NCBI RefSeq assembly: GCF_030161395.1
Contig: NZ_BSST01000001.1
Location: 620,001 to 684,000, forward strand
Direction of reading: 5' to 3'
Length of the DNA stretch: 64,000 nucleotides
DNA from: Thalassotalea insulae
GTDB lineage: Bacteria > Pseudomonadota > Gammaproteobacteria > Enterobacterales > Alteromonadaceae
Shown: positions 9,557 to 18,269 of the stretch, in pieces
Position numbering within the stretch: position 1 is the stretch's first letter
Layout: each line of letters opens with the position of its first letter
Made by a program: the position numbers and the translations under genes
The notes under the pieces: model-generated
The model's input: only the letters and a program-made list of their open reading frames with translations
Database searches by the model: none
What the model was told of the DNA's origin: nothing

Positions 9557-9572
9557 TTAGAGCATGCTCTAA
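9557..9572. repeat. 16-bp perfect palindrome upstream of the kinase gene
   Basis: TTAGAGCATGCTCTAA is a perfect palindrome about 90 bases upstream of the kinase start and just left of a hairpin. It could be an operator or part of a terminator array. No function can be assigned from sequence alone. Confidence 0.5.
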
Positions 9573-9580
9573 ACTTTTTT

Positions 9581-9609
9581 CGCCTTAGCTTTTGCTAAGG
9601 CGTTTTTTT
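9581..9609 (+). terminator. Plus-strand intrinsic terminator-like hairpin
   Basis: A perfect 9-bp stem (CGCCTTAGC / GCTAAGGCG) with a TTTT loop is followed by seven T on the plus strand. It sits immediately behind the stop of the minus-strand DASS gene, so its T-run faces the wrong way for that gene. It would stop plus-strand (antisense) transcription entering the DASS gene. Confidence 0.65.
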
Positions 9610-10984
9610 AAGCTATCAGTAACCAATAAACAATACAGCCAATCAAGAGCGAAACGCTAAAGCTCAAAATAGCCCCTTCTTTTACCATTTGCGCAATAGT
9701 GATCTTACCGGTACCAAACGCAATGGCATTCGGTGCAGTCGCCACCGGCAACATAAAGGCACAGCTAGCGCACATCGCCGCAGGGATCATAAACACCATC
9801 GGCTCATACCCCGAGGAAATTGCCGCCACCGCTAATATTGGCATCAATAAAGTCGCAGTCGCGGTGTTACTAGTGATTTCGGTTAAATAAGTGACAAATA
9901 AACAGATAGCTAAAATCATCAATATTGCTGGCAGGCTTGCCAATGACGTTAACCAGTTGCCTAAAATATCACTGAGCCCCGATGCGACGAAACCTTTGGC
10001 AATGGCGATACCACCTGCAAACAGCAATAGCATCCCCCAAGGAATTTCTTTCGCACTGTCCCAATTCAGTAATCGACTACCTTTACCGTTAGGAATGATA
10101 AACATCAAAACCACAGCAAATAACGCCACTGTGCTATCCCCCGCTAACGGCATATCAAGCAGCTCACTCCAGCCACCAAAAGGTTCTTTGCGGGTGATCC
10201 ACAACAATGCAGTTAAGCCGAACACCCATAAAGTGCGTTTTTCTTCTTCACGCCACTGACCGAGTTCAGGTAAAACAATTTGCTGTTGCAGTTTAATATT
10301 ACGAGTTAGCCATAACGCCATGATTGGCAATGCGATTATCACCACAGGCACACCAATTTTCATCCAGGATAAAAAACCAAATTCTTTACCTGTATGCTCT
10401 TCATAAATCCCCATAAAAATAACATTAGGAGGTGTGCCTATCGGCGTACCAATACCGCCGACACTGGCTGCATAGGCAATACCTAAAATCAGCGCCGTCG
10501 CTAACCTGGGATTATCAACATGTGCCAACACGGCTAAGGCAATCGGTAACATGATCAAGGTAGTGGCGGTATTAGAAATCCACATACTTAGAATACCAGC
10601 CGCCAACATAAAACCTAATACTAACCGCCGCGCACTACTGACCCCGATAATTCTCACCATGTAAACGGCAAGTCGTTCGTGAGTACCGCTTTTTTCTATT
10701 GCTTTGGAGAGCATAAAAGCCCCCATTAATAATAAGATAACGTGACTGCCAAGCGATGATGCGACCGTTTTATGATCGACAACACCAAAAAATGGCAGTA
10801 ACACGAATGGGACTAACGATGTCGCTGGAATAGGAATAGCTTCAGTCACCCACCAGATCACCGTTAGCAAGGTAATCGCCGCGGCAATCGCAGGTTTATC
10901 AGCTAACCCAGCTAAACTTAAGGCTAAATAACTAAGCCAGGCAATAACTGGCGCGGCAATAATAATTAAGGATTTATGCTTCAT
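9608..10984 (-). CDS. DASS (SLC13) family sodium-coupled anion symporter
   Basis: This is an inner-membrane transporter of 458 residues with about 11-12 hydrophobic segments. Both SLC13 signature loops are present: WISNTATTLIMLP in the first half and EITSNTATATLLMP in the second. These Ser-Asn-Thr loops hold Na+ and the carboxylate or sulfate substrate in known members. Di- or tricarboxylate uptake driven by Na+ is the likeliest role, but the exact anion cannot be read from the sequence. The gene stands alone on the minus strand and ends inside the T-run of the hairpin at 9581-9609. Confidence 0.92.
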   Translation of the reverse strand: MKHKSLIIIAAPVIAWLSYLALSLAGLADKPAIAAAITLLTVIWWVTEAIPIPATSLVPFVLLPFFGVVDHKTVASSLGSHVILLLMGAFMLSKAIEKSGTHERLAVYMVRIIGVSSARRLVLGFMLAAGILSMWISNTATTLIMLPIALAVLAHVDNPRLATALILGIAYAASVGGIGTPIGTPPNVIFMGIYEEHTGKEFGFLSWMKIGVPVVIIALPIMALWLTRNIKLQQQIVLPELGQWREEEKRTLWVFGLTALLWITRKEPFGGWSELLDMPLAGDSTVALFAVVLMFIIPNGKGSRLLNWDSAKEIPWGMLLLFAGGIAIAKGFVASGLSDILGNWLTSLASLPAILMILAICLFVTYLTEITSNTATATLLMPILAVAAISSGYEPMVFMIPAAMCASCAFMLPVATAPNAIAFGTGKITIAQMVKEGAILSFSVSLLIGCIVYWLLIA

Positions 10985-11011
10985 TTTTATACGCTTTAAT
11001 TTGATAAGTAA

Positions 11012-12028
11012 CTATGACAACTGTTGGGCAAGACTTGATGATAATTGTTGCCATAACTCACTTTGCTGCATCTGCAACCAGGACATAGTTTGACCTTTGA
11101 GCATCTGTGTTATCCGCTCACTACTGCTGTTATCTATAACTAAGTTGGCTGAATCTAATACTTCAATACAAGCCTGACGGTTATTGCACAACAATAACAT
11201 ATCGCAGCCTGCCTGCTGCGCCGCTTCGCTACGTTCAATATAGCCGCCAATGGACGATGCCGCTTCCATCGATAAATCATCACTAAAAATCACACCGTTA
11301 AAGTTAAGCTGCTTACGCAGTATCTCTTGTAACCAGATAGTGGAAAAACCGACAGATTTATCATCGACATCAGGATAAATCACATGAGCTGGCATTAAAG
11401 CATCCACATGGCCACTGGCAATCATTGCCTGAAATGGCAATAAATCCAGCTCGGTGATAGCAGAAAAATCACGATTATCTATAGGTAAATCAATATGAGA
11501 GTCCGCTTTAACACTACCATGACCGGGGAAATGCTTACCCGTTGCTTTCATGCCAACCGAGTGCATGCCATTAATAAACGCTTGCGCTAGCGAGATCACT
11601 AATTGAGGATCAGCATGAAAACTGCGTAAACCTATCACTTCACTAATGCCATTAATGTCCAATACCGGGGCGAAACTAATATCTATGTCCACCGCCTGCA
11701 CTTCAAGTGCCATCAAGGCACCACACTGATACGCTAACTGGCTAGCCTTTTCAATATTATTTTGAGCTGCCGGAAATAACTCTCCCATTGCCGGGATCTG
11801 ACTAAACCCCTGACGAAAACGTTGTACTCGGCCACCTTCATGGTCAACTGCGATCAGTAACGGCTTATTTGCCGCTTGACGAATACTGCTCACTAACTGA
11901 GCTATTTGTGTCGGAGAGTGAAAATTACGTGAAAATAAAATTAATCCCCCAACTAGAGGGTGTTGAAGAATCTCTTTATCTTCTTCGGACAGTGACGTGT
12001 CAAGCACGTCCATCATGATAGGACCCAT
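11012..12028 (-). CDS. nagZ: Beta-N-acetylhexosaminidase NagZ
   Basis: NagZ removes GlcNAc from 1,6-anhydro-muropeptides in cytoplasmic peptidoglycan recycling. This is a glycoside hydrolase family 3 protein of 338 residues, with the family length and no signal peptide. The N-terminal GPIMMDV and HPLVGGLILFSRNF, the mobile-loop motif KHFPGHGSVKADSHID (165-180) and the SDDLSMEA nucleophile region are all present. It lies next to a PsrA-like TetR gene on the same strand. The same nagZ-psrA neighbourhood is known from Pseudomonas aeruginosa. Confidence 0.96.
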   Translation of the reverse strand: MGPIMMDVLDTSLSEEDKEILQHPLVGGLILFSRNFHSPTQIAQLVSSIRQAANKPLLIAVDHEGGRVQRFRQGFSQIPAMGELFPAAQNNIEKASQLAYQCGALMALEVQAVDIDISFAPVLDINGISEVIGLRSFHADPQLVISLAQAFINGMHSVGMKATGKHFPGHGSVKADSHIDLPIDNRDFSAITELDLLPFQAMIASGHVDALMPAHVIYPDVDDKSVGFSTIWLQEILRKQLNFNGVIFSDDLSMEAASSIGGYIERSEAAQQAGCDMLLLCNNRQACIEVLDSANLVIDNSSSERITQMLKGQTMSWLQMQQSELWQQLSSSLAQQLS

Positions 12029-12114
12029 AACTCGCGCATTGTTATATTATTTGGCACTACTGTAACGAATAAACGCCAAATTACAAAGCAAGATTCTCTA
12101 TATTAGTAATGGAA

Positions 12115-12741
12115 TTACTTTGCTAACGGAGCACCAACACCAGCAGCAACAAAAGGGATCACCTTTTGAATGACATCTTCAATCGCTACGTCCTGAGCAA
12201 AATCATTTTGCGCAATATCCATTAATGCATCACTTGAAGACATAGTGAACACCACAGTCCCCATAGTAAAATGCAAACGCCAAAAAATATCTTCTGCGGT
12301 TAATTCAGGATAAGCACGCTGCACTGCAGTAACAAAGTTTTCGATAACCCCTGGATATTGAGTGGTTAAAAACCAGCGTAAAAACCCCTGACTGTCGGTA
12401 TAACCTCGCCCTAATAACTGCAAAAAATTACTGGTGCCGTTTTCTTTAAAAACATTGAGCGATAATAAAGGTTCAACAAAAGCTGAAAAGACCTCAACCA
12501 GATCTGGTGGCGTCGTTTGCTGACATATAACAGATAAAGAGGCTTCTAAACGCGGAGAAAGCTCATTCATATAACGAGACATCACCGCTTTGATCAGTTC
12601 TTTTTTAGAACCAAAATGGTAATTAACGGCAGCTAAATTAACATCAGCTAAGCTGGTGATCTCACGTAATGAGGTACCATTAAAGCCTTTATCGGCAAAT
12701 AAATTTTCCGCTGCATCAAGTATTTTATTTTTTGTGCTCAT
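12115..12741 (-). CDS. psrA: TetR family regulator, PsrA-like
   Basis: This 208-residue TetR repressor has an N-terminal helix-turn-helix (residues about 5-50, ending in the typical VNYHFGSKKELIKAV) and an all-helical ligand domain. PsrA proteins of gammaproteobacteria sense long-chain acyl compounds and control fatty-acid degradation. Three things support PsrA here: the sequence style, the adjacency to nagZ as in Pseudomonas, and PsrA-type operator sequences just upstream (12775-12797). I give PsrA as a strong inference; another TetR function is possible. Confidence 0.78.
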   Translation of the reverse strand: MSTKNKILDAAENLFADKGFNGTSLREITSLADVNLAAVNYHFGSKKELIKAVMSRYMNELSPRLEASLSVICQQTTPPDLVEVFSAFVEPLLSLNVFKENGTSNFLQLLGRGYTDSQGFLRWFLTTQYPGVIENFVTAVQRAYPELTAEDIFWRLHFTMGTVVFTMSSSDALMDIAQNDFAQDVAIEDVIQKVIPFVAAGVGAPLAK

Positions 12742-12774
12742 TGCTATACAACCATAGAAAGCCGCTAATTAACA

Positions 12775-12797
12775 CAAACAGTTTAAACAAGCGTTTG
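12775..12797. promoter_or_regulatory. PsrA-type operator, two overlapping sites
   Basis: CAAACAGTTTA and TAAACAAGCGTTTG are two overlapping AAAC-spacer-GTTT inverted repeats, with spacers of 1 and 4 bases. They lie 34-56 bases upstream of the TetR start. The known P. aeruginosa PsrA site has the form (G/C)AAAC-N(2-4)-GTTT(G/C). Autoregulation of the TetR gene is the simplest reading. The TonB receptor promoter, about 110 bases to the right, might share it. Confidence 0.65.
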
Positions 12798-12910
12798 AAA
12801 TAACGCAACTGACCATACGTTAAGAAAAAAACGAAATAGCCTAATAGGCTGATATTAGGTTATAATTCCGCTATTAATTAATAGAATGTCGGCTGTTTAG
12901 TCAGCACTGT

Positions 12911-15043
12911 ATGAACAAATTTAATCAAATTTCTTTTGCTCTTTGCTGCTCGCTAACACCATCAGTGTTGGCAGACCAGTTTGATTCCGTTGAACAACTC
13001 TACTCATTATCACTACATGAGCTTAGTCAGATCCAGGTAGTTACCGCTGCAACTGGTTATACCCGCAAACTCGATAAAGCCCCTGCTACGGTTACCGTAA
13101 TTGAAGAAGCTGAGTGGCAAGCCAAAGGCGCATTAACTTTAGCACAAGCATTACAAGGCATTGCAGGTGTCCAAACAGGGCTATTAAATAGCGGTAACGC
13201 AGAGTCTTCTATCAGTGTCAGAGGACTACAAGGTAATTATGGTCAACAGGTAAAAGTGCTAATTGATGGCATTGCCTTTAACCGTATCCATAACGGCGCC
13301 CGACCAGGACTGGAAATTCCACTATTTGGTTTTACACGTATCGAAGTGCTCAGAAACTCAGGCTCTGTCGTTTATGGTGCCGATGCCTTTGGTGGCATCA
13401 TCAACCTGGTATCAAAAGAACTCAATGATGATCAGCAAAGTGAGCTTTCAATGGTCGCCGGCGCTTTTGATACCTACCGATTAGGCCTATTTAGCGAACA
13501 TCAATGGCAGGATATCAAAGTAAACTGGGCATTAAATTATTACCATTACGGCGACGATAATGAGCGCCAAATCCCTTCAGACCTACAATCAACATTTGAT
13601 CAAATCTTTGCTACCAACGCTAGTCAGGCGCCTGGAGTGATAGATTTAGGGCAAAAAACGATATCTTTTAATGCCAAATTAAACTGGCAGCAGCTAAGTT
13701 TGCATTATTTTATCTTAGATGGGGATTTTGGTCCGGGCGTCGGCATCGCCCAAGCACTAGATCCGGATGGACGAAATGATCATCGCAGCCAGCTTATCAG
13801 CGCAAGTTATGATTTATCCAAGTTAAATTTTAAACATTTAACACTTAATGCCTGGTATCAAAAAAAACAATCCTATTACCCTTTCACTATTTTTCCCGCA
13901 GGCAGCGTATTACCGATTGGCAGTGATGGTAATTTAAATTTTTCCACACCAACAGGCGTCACCTTATTTAGCGAAGGTTTTATCGGCCATCCGGGCAATG
14001 AGTCAGAGCTTTTTAACATCAGTTTATCCCAACACCTGACATTAGATGACACGCACAATATTCGTTGGGAACTCGGATATGAAAAGCAAAACCATCACCC
14101 TTATGAAGCGAAAAATTTTGGTCCCGGAATTTTAAACGGCACCGAGACTGAAGTAGACGGCACTCTGACCGATGTTACTCATACGCCGCATGTATTTTTA
14201 CCTTATTCAACCCGTAACTTTCAGTTTTTTTCTGTTCAGGATGCCTGGCAGCTTTTACCTGAACTGACGTTGCATTTAGGGGCACGATACGATGATTATT
14301 CCGATGTTGGTGATACCTTAAATCCGAGATTAGGCCTCACTTGGGATATTAACGATTGGCTCGATATTCGCTTGTTTAGCGGTTCTGCATTCAGGGCACC
14401 GAGTTTTATTGGTTTGTATTCAAAAAATAATCCCGTTGGTTTAGGCAATAGTAAGCTAGAGCCAGAAGAAATCACCAGTCATGAGCTAAGTTTTGATTTG
14501 CAATTGAGCGAGAATCTCCATACCAGTTTAGTATTATTCAATTACCGAGCAGATAAATTAGTCAGCTATATTCCGATGGTCGACGTGGTTGGATTAACGG
14601 CAAATAATGTCGGAAAATTAACAGGCCACGGCGGCGAATGGCTGTTACGCTGGCGCCCGACTCCCGGACTGGATATTAATGCGAACTATAGCAGGCTAAG
14701 CAGTAAAGATAACAATGATATTGCCTTGCCTGATTATTCCGAAAAAATGGCATCACTGACTGTTAATTATCAGTTTAATCAGCAATTATCGGCCAATATC
14801 TTTGCTCAGTATCATGGCAAGCAACAACGTCACTTCAGTGATAATCGCAATGCACTACCAAGCTATTACTGGTTCAGTAGTCGAATTCATTACCAGTTAA
14901 ACGACTCACCTTTATCCGTTGCCTTAATTGCGAATAATTTAACTAACGAAGAGTCAGCAAAATATCCCAGCAATGGCTCAATTGCTGATGATTTTCCTTA
15001 TCCGGGTAGACAATGGTTAGTAGAAATGAGTTATCTGTTTTAA
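12911..15043 (+). CDS. TonB-dependent outer-membrane receptor
   Basis: This 710-residue outer-membrane receptor has a signal peptide (1-21, ending VLA). A plug domain follows at about 55-170, with the KAPATVTVIEEAEW and SVRGLQGNYGQQVKVLIDG stretches. The beta-barrel after it holds the usual RLFSGSAFRAPSFIGLY motif and ends in an aromatic (SYLF). It resembles siderophore or vitamin receptors of the BtuB/FepA style more than the SusC style. The ligand cannot be told. It is divergent from the PsrA-like gene and has no companion TonB or ABC genes nearby. Confidence 0.92.
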   Translation: MNKFNQISFALCCSLTPSVLADQFDSVEQLYSLSLHELSQIQVVTAATGYTRKLDKAPATVTVIEEAEWQAKGALTLAQALQGIAGVQTGLLNSGNAESSISVRGLQGNYGQQVKVLIDGIAFNRIHNGARPGLEIPLFGFTRIEVLRNSGSVVYGADAFGGIINLVSKELNDDQQSELSMVAGAFDTYRLGLFSEHQWQDIKVNWALNYYHYGDDNERQIPSDLQSTFDQIFATNASQAPGVIDLGQKTISFNAKLNWQQLSLHYFILDGDFGPGVGIAQALDPDGRNDHRSQLISASYDLSKLNFKHLTLNAWYQKKQSYYPFTIFPAGSVLPIGSDGNLNFSTPTGVTLFSEGFIGHPGNESELFNISLSQHLTLDDTHNIRWELGYEKQNHHPYEAKNFGPGILNGTETEVDGTLTDVTHTPHVFLPYSTRNFQFFSVQDAWQLLPELTLHLGARYDDYSDVGDTLNPRLGLTWDINDWLDIRLFSGSAFRAPSFIGLYSKNNPVGLGNSKLEPEEITSHELSFDLQLSENLHTSLVLFNYRADKLVSYIPMVDVVGLTANNVGKLTGHGGEWLLRWRPTPGLDINANYSRLSSKDNNDIALPDYSEKMASLTVNYQFNQQLSANIFAQYHGKQQRHFSDNRNALPSYYWFSSRIHYQLNDSPLSVALIANNLTNEESAKYPSNGSIADDFPYPGRQWLVEMSYLF

Positions 15044-15095
15044 CTGCTCGCTCACTCATTTCGTTATTTACGTCAGTAAGCTGAAATTATTTAAC

Positions 15096-16055
15096 TTAAC
15101 TGAGATGAGCGGTTACCTGATTACGACCGTTTTCTTTTGAACGATATAGCGCCGCATCGGCGCACTCGATCCAGGCTTCATGATTTTCGATGCCAGCGTT
15201 AATTTCAGCAACTCCTAGACTAATGGTAAACTTAATATCAATATCATTATGTTTCACCACGCCCCCAGCCACTTCTTTACGTAATCGCTCAGCAAAAATC
15301 ATCGCGTTATCGCAGGTAGTATCAGCAAGAAAAATAGCAAATTCTTCACCACCATAGCGGCCAGAAACATCAGTTTCCCTGACATGGTGTTGGATCAACT
15401 GTGCAAGATGGCGGATCACTTCATCTCCAACAAGGTGACCATAACTATCATTGACTTTTTTAAAGTGATCTATATCTATCATCACCAAACAGCTGACATT
15501 TTGACTACGGGCCCAACGTTTATATTCTGCCGCCAAACAGCGCTCCCAATGGGAACGATTAAATAATTTAGTTAAACCATCAGTTTGACTTAAAATCGAT
15601 AATTCCTGATTAGCCTGTTCCAGATTCTTTTTATGAATAGCATTATCGGTGACATCATAGACAATCAAACATAAATGTGTCACTTGACCGGTCGCTGAAA
15701 TTAGCGGGATAAAGGTGGTATTTTGATACATATAATCTGCGGTACCAGTGATCGGGCGATAATTAAGAAATTTAAACAGATAGGATCGCTGTTCCCAGAT
15801 AGTAAATGCCTTGTTTTTCAACATAAACACCGATTCTGATTTTCGAATAAACCACTCTCTGGGAATTTCATCAAATAAATCAAAAATCAATTTCCCCTTA
15901 ACTTCTCTTGGCAACAATCCACTGTGGTTTTCCATAAAACCATTCCAAATCTGGATATGGTATTGACGATCGAGTACGACTAGACCAACATCTATGGTAT
16001 GGAGCATTTCCATCAGCCAGTGTAATTCATTAATTTGCTCTGTTTCTAATGACAT
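15096..16055 (-). CDS. PAS-GGDEF diguanylate cyclase
   Basis: This is a soluble c-di-GMP-synthesising enzyme of 319 residues. A PAS domain lies at about 10-135 (GLVVLDRQYHIQIWNGFMEN). A GGDEF domain follows at about 150-319, with DGLTKLFNR, IDIDHFKKVND and the active-site signature GGEEF. An RxxD product-inhibition site (RETD) sits exactly five residues before GGEEF, so feedback inhibition is predicted. The start lies 2 bases after the stop of the upstream REC-CheC gene. The two are evidently one operon in which the response regulator may feed the cyclase. Confidence 0.93.
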   Translation of the reverse strand: MSLETEQINELHWLMEMLHTIDVGLVVLDRQYHIQIWNGFMENHSGLLPREVKGKLIFDLFDEIPREWFIRKSESVFMLKNKAFTIWEQRSYLFKFLNYRPITGTADYMYQNTTFIPLISATGQVTHLCLIVYDVTDNAIHKKNLEQANQELSILSQTDGLTKLFNRSHWERCLAAEYKRWARSQNVSCLVMIDIDHFKKVNDSYGHLVGDEVIRHLAQLIQHHVRETDVSGRYGGEEFAIFLADTTCDNAMIFAERLRKEVAGGVVKHNDIDIKFTISLGVAEINAGIENHEAWIECADAALYRSKENGRNQVTAHLS

Positions 16056-16057
16056 AA

Positions 16058-17146
16058 TTAATCCAGCAAATAAGCAATTTTGTTATTTAACGTCTTCATC
16101 GAGTCTTCGGTAAATAGTAGTAATAAATCACATTTAATTGGGTAATTTTCAATACTGTAACTGATCTCTATCGCAAGGGTGCGCTTCCATTTTTTCGAAT
16201 TAGACGCAATTAATTCTGATATTTTTCTGTGCTGACCGAGCACCACAGGATGTCCCTGACTAAAAGTCATGTCCAACTGTTCAGATACGCCCTTTAAGCA
16301 AGCGCCAATAAGTACATTCGCCATATCCATCAATAATTCTAGTTCTGCCCGTTCATCCACCTCAAGCTGATAATTCATTAAATTGGCAATATCATTAAAA
16401 CTAGAGTCATTTAATATCAGTAATGCTTCTCCAGAGATACCAGCGCCAATAAAGCCCTGACATATCCCGGACGTACTTTCATGCTCTTCAACATCAGATA
16501 ACGCCATGCTCAGCTCACTGACTTCAATTAAGTTGACATTCGGAATAGGTAGCACGACGAAAACATTTAATAACCGTGCCAGCAAATCCCCTGCCTGCCC
16601 CATGGCAACATTGGCTATTTCCTGATAACAATCACGTAAATCAGGCGCTAATAGCTCGGGTACTTCACTCTTGTTTTGGTTAACCTCTTCTGCCGGCGCT
16701 ATCGGAGCAGTCAGTGGCTCTAAGGCAATTTTTTCTTCGATCGCGGTATTAAACACCGGCATTATCACTTCGTCTTCCGGGGCAAAAATACCGTAAATAC
16801 GCAATATCTCTGTTAACTTGTCCTTATTTACAGGCTTTTTAATAAAATCGAGCGCCCCCATGCCAGTAACACGCTGATGAGCTTCAGGCTGAATATCGCC
16901 AGAGATGACGATCACCATAGTCGGTAAATCTTGTTTAACTATTTCTTCCAGTACTTGATAGCCATCCATTTCCGGCATATTTAAATCAAGTAGTAATACA
17001 TCGCCTTTGCCCGCCTTTATCAATTCTATCGCTTCAACACCATTAGTAGCGAAACTAATATCAACGTCCCACCCTTCGGGTAATGACTTAGCCACTTGTT
17101 TGCGCGCCATATTGGAATCATCACAAATTAATAAGGCTGTTGACAT
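16058..17146 (-). CDS. Response regulator with CheC-like phosphatase domain
   Basis: Residues 1-120 form a receiver domain: acidic pair D9-D10, phospho-acceptor D54 in LLLDLNMPEMDG, S82 and the KKP lysine near 103. After a linker, residues about 165-362 resemble CheC/CheX-type CheY-P phosphatases. Two copies of the E/D-x2-N active-site helix are visible (EIANVAMGQAGDLL and MDMANVLIGACLKG). Receiver-CheC fusions are usually chemotaxis-like adaptors that remove phosphate from a partner receiver. The gene is first in an operon with a PAS-GGDEF cyclase, which links phospho-signalling to c-di-GMP. No cognate kinase is adjacent. Confidence 0.87.
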   Translation of the reverse strand: MSTALLICDDSNMARKQVAKSLPEGWDVDISFATNGVEAIELIKAGKGDVLLLDLNMPEMDGYQVLEEIVKQDLPTMVIVISGDIQPEAHQRVTGMGALDFIKKPVNKDKLTEILRIYGIFAPEDEVIMPVFNTAIEEKIALEPLTAPIAPAEEVNQNKSEVPELLAPDLRDCYQEIANVAMGQAGDLLARLLNVFVVLPIPNVNLIEVSELSMALSDVEEHESTSGICQGFIGAGISGEALLILNDSSFNDIANLMNYQLEVDERAELELLMDMANVLIGACLKGVSEQLDMTFSQGHPVVLGQHRKISELIASNSKKWKRTLAIEISYSIENYPIKCDLLLLFTEDSMKTLNNKIAYLLD

Positions 17147-17363
17147 ATCTTCTCTTCTATCTCTTTTATGAAATTAACATTAGCGACAATTGAACTTGCC
17201 CGTTAATACTTACTTGAGGCAAAGTGCAGCTAATAATGTGATATATAATAAAGTTTTCCTTACCCTAACAATAGATAAAGATCAAAAAAAACACTATTTG
17301 TTGGCTATTTTTTTTTGCCAGCGTTAAGCTTTCACCAAAGTCATTTCAACCAAGTTATATCCC

Positions 17364-18002
17364 ATGAATATGAAAAAATTTGTTTTACCGCTCGCATTTA
17401 GCTTGATCGCATCGGCAAATGTACTTGCCAACGATACCATCACCGATAAACTTTCAGAGCATGGTGACTTAGTAAAAGCTGGTGATAAGTTTGTCGTTTT
17501 ACTCGGTGAGCAAGTCGCTGTCGGTGATTCAGCACCAAATTTTAAGGTGGTCGATAACAGTTTTGCTCCCGTTACCCTGCAAGATTTTAGCGATAAAACC
17601 ATCTTGATTTCGGTGGTTCCAAGCCTAGATACCGGCGTGTGCTCACTACAAACCAAACGCTTCAATGAAGAAGTTGCAAATTTCCCTGAAGATCTCGTGA
17701 TGCTGACTATCAGTAACGACTTGCCTTTTGCGCAAAAACGTTTTTGTGATGCTGAAAAAGTCGATAAGATTCAAGTGTTATCTGATAGCGTTTGGCGCGA
17801 CTTCGGAGCTAACTACGGTCTGTTAATCAAAGATATGGGGTTATTAACCCGGGCAATATTTATAATCGATAAGCAGGGAAAAGTTGCTTATAAAGAACTG
17901 GTTGCTAATATTTCCAACCATCCTGATTACCAGCAGGCATTAGCAAAATTGAATGAACAATTTAGTAAAAAAGACGCTACTGCAACCACAACAGAAAAAT
18001 AA
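17364..18002 (+). CDS. tpx: Thiol peroxidase (Tpx family) with signal peptide
   Basis: Tpx is an atypical two-Cys peroxiredoxin that reduces hydroperoxides. The catalytic pair is clear: peroxidatic Cys93 in PSLDTGVCSLQTKRFN and resolving Cys128 in AQKRFCDAEK. Unlike E. coli Tpx, which is about 168 residues long, this 212-residue protein starts with a hydrophobic leader (about 1-22, LASANVLA). It is therefore predicted to be exported to the periplasm. The C-terminal tail (KKDATATTTEK) is low in complexity. The gene stands alone and is followed by a large hairpin. Confidence 0.92.
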   Translation: MNMKKFVLPLAFSLIASANVLANDTITDKLSEHGDLVKAGDKFVVLLGEQVAVGDSAPNFKVVDNSFAPVTLQDFSDKTILISVVPSLDTGVCSLQTKRFNEEVANFPEDLVMLTISNDLPFAQKRFCDAEKVDKIQVLSDSVWRDFGANYGLLIKDMGLLTRAIFIIDKQGKVAYKELVANISNHPDYQQALAKLNEQFSKKDATATTTEK

Positions 18003-18024
18003 ACTAATAAAATTAAATTTTTAA

Positions 18025-18075
18025 TTTCAAGCATTTAAATATTTTTATCAATTTTTTTTATTTAAATGCTTGAAA
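18025..18075. repeat. Perfect 17-bp inverted repeat behind tpx
   Basis: TTTCAAGCATTTAAATA at 18025-18041 is repeated in perfect inverse at 18059-18075, with a 17-base T-rich loop. It starts 22 bases after the tpx stop and probably ends or stabilises the tpx message. Its right arm carries the CTTGAAA that serves as the likely -35 box of the ibpA heat-shock promoter. Confidence 0.8.
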
Positions 18076-18097
18076 AGAAAAATCGCAGCCCTATCTA
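18069..18097 (+). promoter_or_regulatory. Sigma-32 (RpoH)-type promoter of ibpA
   Basis: CTTGAAA (18069-18075) and CCCTATCTA (18089-18097) match the heat-shock sigma-32 elements CTTGAAA and CCCCATNT with a 13-base spacer. Transcription would begin near 18105 and give an untranslated leader of about 165 bases before ibpA. Confidence 0.72.
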
Positions 18098-18240
18098 TTA
18101 AACTGTAGTCGCCTGATGGGATTACATTATTAAACCGCCTGTTCTTTATGAAAGGCATATTTGATTGTTTTTACTACGCAACGAGTTAACCGTCGCAGCA
18201 TCGTCTGGACACTCACACTCAGGTAAAAACAAATTAACAG

Positions 18241-18265
18241 CATATTGCTAACTAGATAGGATATG
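18241..18265 (+). promoter_or_regulatory. ROSE-like RNA thermometer hairpin at the ibpA ribosome site
   Basis: CATATTGCT (18241-18249) can pair with AGGATATG (18258-18265) around an 8-base loop, leaving one bulged G. The paired right arm contains the Shine-Dalgarno AGGA just before the ATG at 18270. A U-U-G-C-U strand with a bulged G facing AGGA is the hallmark of ROSE thermometers found in small heat-shock gene leaders. A second hairpin (GCCTGTTC / GAAAGGC) lies upstream at 18137-18156. Melting at higher temperature would expose the ribosome site. Confidence 0.78.
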
Positions 18266-18269
18266 AATT

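Noticed and set aside
17240..17330. Possible OxyR-type site upstream of tpx (ATAG and CTAT half-sites)
   Set aside because: The half-sites are not at the required spacing and the region is mainly A/T runs.
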